Shown: one piece after another, positions 59,298 to 64,000 of the stretch
How the letters are laid out: each line of letters starts with the position of its first letter
Position numbering within the stretch: position 1 is the first letter of the stretch
Source of the DNA: Hsuehochloa calcarea
Taxonomy: Eukaryota; Streptophyta; Magnoliopsida; Poales; Poaceae
NCBI GenBank assembly: GCA_036346395.1
Contig: CM070615.1
Span: 24,919,282-24,983,281 of the forward strand
DNA: 64,000 bases
Direction: 5' to 3'
Program-made: the position numbers and the translations under genes
Notes under the pieces: model-generated
Database searches by the model: none
The model's input: only the letters and a program-made list of their open reading frames with translations
Told to the model about the DNA's origin: nothing

Positions 59298-59398
59298 TGT
59301 TTGAATATAGCTTTAGTGTATTCCAATGGGCCAAAAGCCAATATATAACAAGTACAAGGTGGGGACAAAAGCAAATAACACTCTACACAATATATATA

Positions 59399-59435
<37 letters not shown>

Positions 59436-59437
59436 CA
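59298..59437 (-). repeat. 3' LTR of the short-LTR Copia element
   Basis: It reads TGTTATATATA...TTCAAACA on the minus strand. A run of about 20 TA units makes it some 32 bp longer than its partner. Otherwise the two LTRs differ at only a few bases. Confidence 0.93.
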
Positions 59438-59897
59438 CCCCCCTCAAACTCATAGTGGGTCAACAACACTGAGTTTGGAGAGGTAGAAGTTATGCTGAGC
59501 TCGAGTCTGTGCCTTGGTGAAGAAATCTGCTAACTGAAGCTCCGAAGGCACATACTGAAGAGCAATAACTTGGTCTTGCACCTGCGATCGCATGTACGAA
59601 GCATCCACTCCAATGTGCTTGGTAAGCTCATGCTTCACGGGATCGCGAGCAATGCTGATCGCACCAGTACTATCTGATAAAAGCGGAGTCGGTGCAGAAA
59701 CAGAAACGCCAAAATCCGCAAGGAGCCACCAAAGCGTGTGATCTCGGTATCAGCGATTGCCATAGCTCTCAACTCGACCTCGGCGCTCAAGCGAAATTGC
59801 GATGCTTCTTAGTCTTCTAGGCAATCAAGGAGGAACAAGGAAAACACAATAGGCAGAAAGAGACCGGCGATCAGAATGATCGCTAGCCCAGGTCGCA
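59438..59897 (-). pseudogene. Copia RNase H remnant
   Basis: The minus-strand frame 59638-59450 reads KHIGVDASYMRSQVQ, QYVPSELQLADFFTKAQTRA, the C-terminal end of Copia RNase H, closing at SVVDPL before the purine tract. Upstream parts, between this and the reverse transcriptase, sit in other frames, so at least two frameshifts separate it from the main ORF. Confidence 0.85.
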
Positions 59898-61538
59898 TCA
59901 GAGTACGTCTGAAGCTGTAAAGAACTGGAACGAGGAAAGAAAAGACGCCGAGTGAGGGTTCCACGAAGATATCGAAGAACACGAAGAAGGTGGTGTAGTG
60001 GGAGCCGAGTGGGAGCAAAGACAAACCGACTCGGGATGTGCCTTTGGGTGAGAAATGTCGGTCGAGTAATCCCAAGGTAGACGAGGCTCCGGCAATATGG
60101 CGATAGCGAGTGGAATCCTCAAGAGGCTCACCATCGGTGGGTCAAGGTGAACACCTAACTCCATAGGAGTATCCACTACTGTGACCGATCGGTGAGACAA
60201 GCACGAGTAAGGATATCTGAATGTACTTCTCTGGGAGAGATAGTAGCCCTCAGGCGTAGAAGTGATCTCAATCCCAAGGAAGTAACGAAGAGGACCCAAA
60301 TCAGACATCAAGAACTGCTTACTGAGACGCTCCTTCACAAAAGCAATGTACTGAGAGTCATCTCCAGTAATGATCATGTCATCCACATATAGAAGGAGGA
60401 GCGTCCGACCCCGTGGAGAAGTGTGAACAAAGAGAGCAGGGTCGTGATCACTGGCAGAGAAGCCGGTAGCAGTGACAACAGAGGAGAAGCAGTCAAACCA
60501 AGCACGCGGGGCTTGTTTGAGCCCATAGAGAGAACGACGAAGGCGACAAACCATGACATCAGGGACAGAATACCCAGGGGGCGGCTGCATGTAGACCTCC
60601 TCACGCAACTCGCCGTTGAAAAAGACATTCTTAACATCCAACTGAGAGATGGGCCACTGGCGAACAGAGGCCACAGCAAGGAGAGTACGAACAGTGGTCA
60701 TGTGAGCAACAGGGGAAAAAGTCTCATCGTAGTCGCGACCATGCTCCTGCTGAAAACCACGTGCTACAAGACGAGCCTTGTAGCGCTCAAGGGAACCATC
60801 CGAGCGGGTCTTGATCTTGTACACCCATTTACACGTGATAGGAGTAACACGTGCAGGCAAGGGCACAAGATCCCAAGTGCTAGTGCGCTCCAAAGCAGCA
60901 ACCACAGGATGAGCTGGAGGAGGGATCACGGTCGGTGCTGAAGGAGTAGTAGCAACCACTAGAGGAGCTGGAGCTGAAGCAGACAAGACAGACTGCATCT
61001 GAGCCATGCCACGGTGATGAGTCTCCTCAGCACGCACAGCCGTGAGGGCCTCCACCAAGCTCGGGCACGAGTGGTGAGTCAAGAGCTGAGCACGCACAGT
61101 CTCGAACTCAGGCTGGAGATGCGTCAGGAAGTCGTAGAGACGGTGAGTCTCCTGGTGAGCGCGGAGCAGCACACAGCAGGGACAGGTCCCGCAGACATCC
61201 GGCCCCAAAGAGTCAAGCTGACGCCACACCTCTGCCAGCTTCTGGTAGAAGTCATCAACGGTGGCATCGAGCTGTTGAAGAGAGTGTGCCTGATGCACAA
61301 CTGAGAGATACATAGCATCGCTCGTCGGCTGATAGTGAGCTCGGAGGCGCTCCCACATAAGGCGTGTCGTGGCGGCTCCGCCACATCCATGGAGATGGTC
61401 ACGGTATGCTACCCACCAGATGGCGGTAGCACGAGCCTCGACCTCTGCCGGCCTCGTGAGGCGTGCGGCTCGGTAGAGTAGAGAAGCGCGCCTCCTCGGC
61501 AAAGATTGTCGACCTCTGAGCCGCTTTATCCGCACCAA
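59898..61538 (-). pseudogene. Copia gag fused in frame to reverse transcriptase
   Basis: One open frame of 546 codons. The N-terminal half is gag (UBN2 type): AYRDHLHGCGGAATTRLMWE, DAMYLSVVHQAHSLQQLDAT, VDDFYQKLAEVWRQLDSLGP and QETHRLYDFLTHLQPEFETV. Near residue 225 it passes directly into the Copia reverse transcriptase: ALERTSTWDLVPLP, CKWVYKIKTRSDGS, RYKARLVARGFQQ, FSPVAHMTTVRTLLAVAS, YMQPPPGYSVP, SLYGLKQAPRAWF and the catalytic LLLYVDDMIITG. The zinc knuckle, protease and integrase that normally lie between are missing. The last 110 residues or so are in a shifted frame after YYLSQRSTF. The fusion could be translated, but the element is non-autonomous. Confidence 0.85.
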
Positions 61539-61559
61539 GAGGAGGCGAGCGGCAAGCGG

Positions 61560-62195
61560 CGGTGTAGGATGTGGCGGACATGGTCGCCACCGGTGAGATG
61601 ACCCGAGACGCTGGTGTTGAGGTGGATCCTCGGTGAACAGCCTACTCCGGAAGTTCGTCCCATTAAACCGAATCGGGGGCGGGATGGCGAAGGAGGCTCC
61701 GTGAAGACATCAACTTTTTCTTTCTTCCTTCCTTTTCGGCCGGGTCGGCTCGGCCCAATGCACACACGCCACGCACGGGAGGAGGGAACTCTAGGTTCCT
61801 CCGAGCGGCGGCGGCGGCGGCCGCGACGGCGAGCGGCGGCGAGCCCGAGCTCGAGCGGTGACGCGCAAAGGAGCCGGGCGGCGGCAAGCACCAGCGGTCC
61901 AATGAGCGGGCGAGCCTAAGCGGCGACGAAGCGGCGGCCGGCGAAGCACGGCAAGCGGCGGTGGCGGGCAAGCGGACGACCATATCCGTGGCTGAAACCA
62001 GTGGAGGCGGCGGCGGCGGAGCGGCGGCGGCGGCGGCTGGCGGCGGGCGGTCGAAAAAGAAAGGAGAGGAAGGCGTGGAGGCGGCGGCGGCTACGGGAGA
62101 GCGGCAGGGCGTGGAGGCGGCGGCTACGGGAGAGCCATGCAGTGCTAGCGGCGGCTATAGTGGCGGTGGCTAAGAGGTAGGGTTTCGAAACCCTA
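61560..62195 (-). other. 5' leader of the Copia element, GGC-repeat rich
   Basis: This lies between the primer site and gag. It contains ggcggcggcggcgga repeats (62005-62050) and two copies of a gaggcggcggctacgggaga phrase near 62080-62130. There is an in-frame gag start region with frameshifts (61399-61590). No further domain is seen. Confidence 0.5.
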
Positions 62196-62207
62196 GCTCT
62201 GATACCA
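62196..62207 (-). other. Primer-binding site, tRNA-Met type
   Basis: TGGTATCAGAGC on the minus strand directly abuts the CA end of the 5' LTR. Confidence 0.9.
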
Positions 62208-62315
62208 TGTTTGAATATAGCCTTAGTGTATTCCAATAGGCCAAAAGCCAATATATAGCAAGTACAAGGTGGGGACAAAAGCAAATAACACCCTACACAA
62301 TATATATATCTAACA
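62208..62315 (-). repeat. 5' LTR of the short-LTR Copia element
   Basis: 108 bp, TGTTAGATATA...TTCAAACA on the minus strand, with TATATATTGG near the middle. It is followed on the plus strand by the target duplication ATTTT. Confidence 0.93.
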
Positions 62316-62320
62316 ATTTT

Positions 62321-63512
62321 CATGGTAGAGAGTAAAGACATCCTTGCAAATGAACTTCCTCTATGTCAGTACCAAATTTTTGTATTGCTGCCAGCATATA
62401 GGGTAGATATTATCTCCATTGGATTAAGCACAGCATTTTCAGATAGGGTACTAGGAACCATTTCAAAACTTTTAGCAATATTGGAACATGCTTTTCTTGT
62501 GTTATGTGGTTTGAACATGCTTTTATCTGATTTACCAAACTCCAGAAATAATACGCAAAATGGACAATTTTGGAACGATGCATTTCTGCCATAAAAATAC
62601 AATAAATACAAGTTTTGGTCCTTTTCAAAAAAAATATAGTAGAATACTTGAAATACATATGCTTCATGAAAGAATAAAATATATAACCCAGATGACACTA
62701 AGCAAGGTTCCTAAAGTCAGTATGAAGTGCTGACTGGTGCTGCTTTTTTTTTATAGTCATTGCTGGCAGGAGATCCAACAATGACCAAGCTGGGAAACTC
62801 AGTGGCCGTTGTGAAAGGATTGGTTATAAACCGACAAATAGTTTTGGCCAAAGTCTTGTAAAATGACATGTTCAATCTTGAAAATGAAAAGGATCAGAAT
62901 AACTTATCCATAAGAACTTAAGAAGGCCATATTAGAGTAAGGGATCTAATCTCTACAAGTAGCTGATTTCCTACAAACATTTAGGTTTGATAAAAACTAA
63001 ATAGTAAGGTACTAAGGTAGCCAACTGCTTACTGCTGATTACTGAACACTTCAACATAGTTTCTTCCTTGATGTACATGCCTACATGGTAGAATCACACC
63101 TCATGATACTTAATTATCTAGCAAACAAAAGATAACCACGTACAAAGAAATTACTGTACTGAATCGTTGTCGTTGTCATATTCAACTTCACAGATATTAA
63201 TCAATCATGCCTGCAGAAATAGGATACTGAAAAAAAAGGTACTATTCTGTCTGGATAAAATATTTAAAAGCATCCTCCAATTATAAAACCAATAGGAGTA
63301 GCACACATATAATCATAACTAATAATCTCTGACAGCAGTGAAAAGTTTCAACATGAAGCACTCCATAACCCCAAACCATAAGGACTAAAGTTTTTAAACG
63401 ACATGGAGTATAAGATGTGAGACATTTCTTATTAGGATATGCAATTTCGAGGTTTACAAAGGCACAGGTACATGTTTTATTCTTATTACCAAGGTAGAGC
63501 AACAGAGTCCCC
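62321..63512. other. Unassigned intergenic DNA
   Basis: AT-rich with no recognised gene, RNA or repeat. The short frames on both strands lack motifs. Confidence 0.35.
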
Positions 63513-64000
63513 ATGCTTTCAAATTTGATATTTAGATCCCTTTATTTTACTACGAAAGAGATATGGAATCACCTTGGGCGATGGAAACAAACTAACATCT
63601 GGAACGAACTATGGCTAGGTGGCACGGCTCCCAAAGATCTGGCTCCAGAGATATTCCAAATATCCATAAGGAAGAACTTAATAGTGAGCCTTCGGGATGG
63701 TTGATGGATCCAGAACATCAACATTCTCAAGGGGGGATAACAACTCACACATACATGAATTCCTAGACCTCTTGAGGAAAATAAGGCTTATCAACCTCGA
63801 CCCAAGCGTCCCGGATGAGATCACGTGGAAATAACACTAGAGGGCAGATACACAACAAAATCCGCCTATGCACTGCAATTCCTCGGCTCAGCCATCCAAA
63901 ACTGTCTATGGACCTCGGACAGGCTGCAAGTGAGGGGCTGCGAACCAGCACACCTGTCCCCTCTGCAGACAAGCATCGGAAACGACTCTGCACCTTTTTT
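63513..64000 (+). pseudogene. LINE C-terminal zinc-binding region, cut by the window end
   Basis: The plus-strand frames read LGDGNKTNIWNELWLGGTAP, KDLAPEIFQISIRKN, then ITWK-x-T-x-EG-x-YTTKSAYALQF in a shifted frame. This is the 'G-x-G-x-x-x-x-F/I-W...W-x-x-x-G-x-x-Y-x-x-x-SAY' layout of the region after reverse transcriptase in plant LINEs. Stops and a frameshift are visible, and the rest lies past the window. Confidence 0.7.

Larger units (their letters stand above)
59298..62315 (-). mobile_element. Internally deleted Copia element with short LTRs
   Basis: The element is 3018 bp with a perfect ATTTT target duplication at 59293-59297 and 62316-62320. On the minus strand the 5' LTR is 62315-62208 (108 bp), followed at once by TGGTATCAGAGC, the tRNA-Met primer site. 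The 3' LTR is 59437-59298 (140 bp, longer through a (TA)n expansion near 59391-59432), preceded by the purine tract GTTTGAGGGGG. The coding remnants are gag, reverse transcriptase and RNase H. Protease and integrase are absent. Confidence 0.93.

Noticed and set aside
62196..62207. tRNA-Met-like sequence as a tRNA gene
   Set aside because: Only the 12-base primer-binding complement is present, next to an LTR. The same applies at 26663-26674.

Overview
This is nuclear DNA from a grass (Poaceae). The few real genes are spaced out, have introns and GC-rich first exons, and sit in a dense bed of nested LTR retrotransposons, MITE-like elements, LINE and hAT relics and GC-rich minisatellites. There are no operons, and nothing looks bacterial or organellar. 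The species cannot be fixed from the sequence alone.

Layout. 1-12.6 kb: two nearly identical arms of about 1.6 kb (1-1638 and 10906-12551), each carrying the same Copia-type solo LTR. They enclose about 9 kb of Gypsy LTRs (one solo LTR with a perfect 5-bp target duplication) and a 1.5-kb palindromic DNA element. 12.6-15.1 kb: unassigned DNA ending in a LINE RNase H relic. 15.1-38.9 kb: a nested stack. A long minus-strand Gypsy LTR is split by a Tat-lineage Gypsy element (15205-32671). That element is itself split by two further LTR insertions, one of which contains a three-LTR Copia element (23988-27570). A second copy of the outer LTR family has also landed inside the outer LTR (32997-36349).

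38.9-52.5 kb is the gene island. It holds a 3' fragment of an organellar-type ribosomal protein L4 gene, a GTD-binding (DUF593) myosin-binding-type gene on the plus strand with an apparent one-base frameshift, a complete four-exon gene for the RNA polymerase III stalk subunit RPC9/CRCP on the minus strand, and a complete five-exon Pumilio/PUF gene on the minus strand encoding about 755 residues with all eight PUF repeats. Between RPC9 and PUF lie a GGA-rich minisatellite and a MITE with long terminal inverted repeats.

52.5-64 kb: microsatellite and tandem-repeat DNA, a frameshifted hAT transposase fragment, a short hairpin element, an internally deleted Copia element with very short LTRs (59298-62315, perfect ATTTT target duplication) and the 3' part of a LINE that runs off the window. 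The cellular genes do not form a pathway. Two of them act in RNA biology (Pol III transcription; mRNA binding and control). No new biological system is evident. The most unusual structures are the three-LTR Copia element with a copied piece of host flank, the palindromic 8341-9844 element, and the gag-to-RT fused short-LTR Copia element. Exon coordinates were read by eye from splice signals and reading frame, without transcript data.
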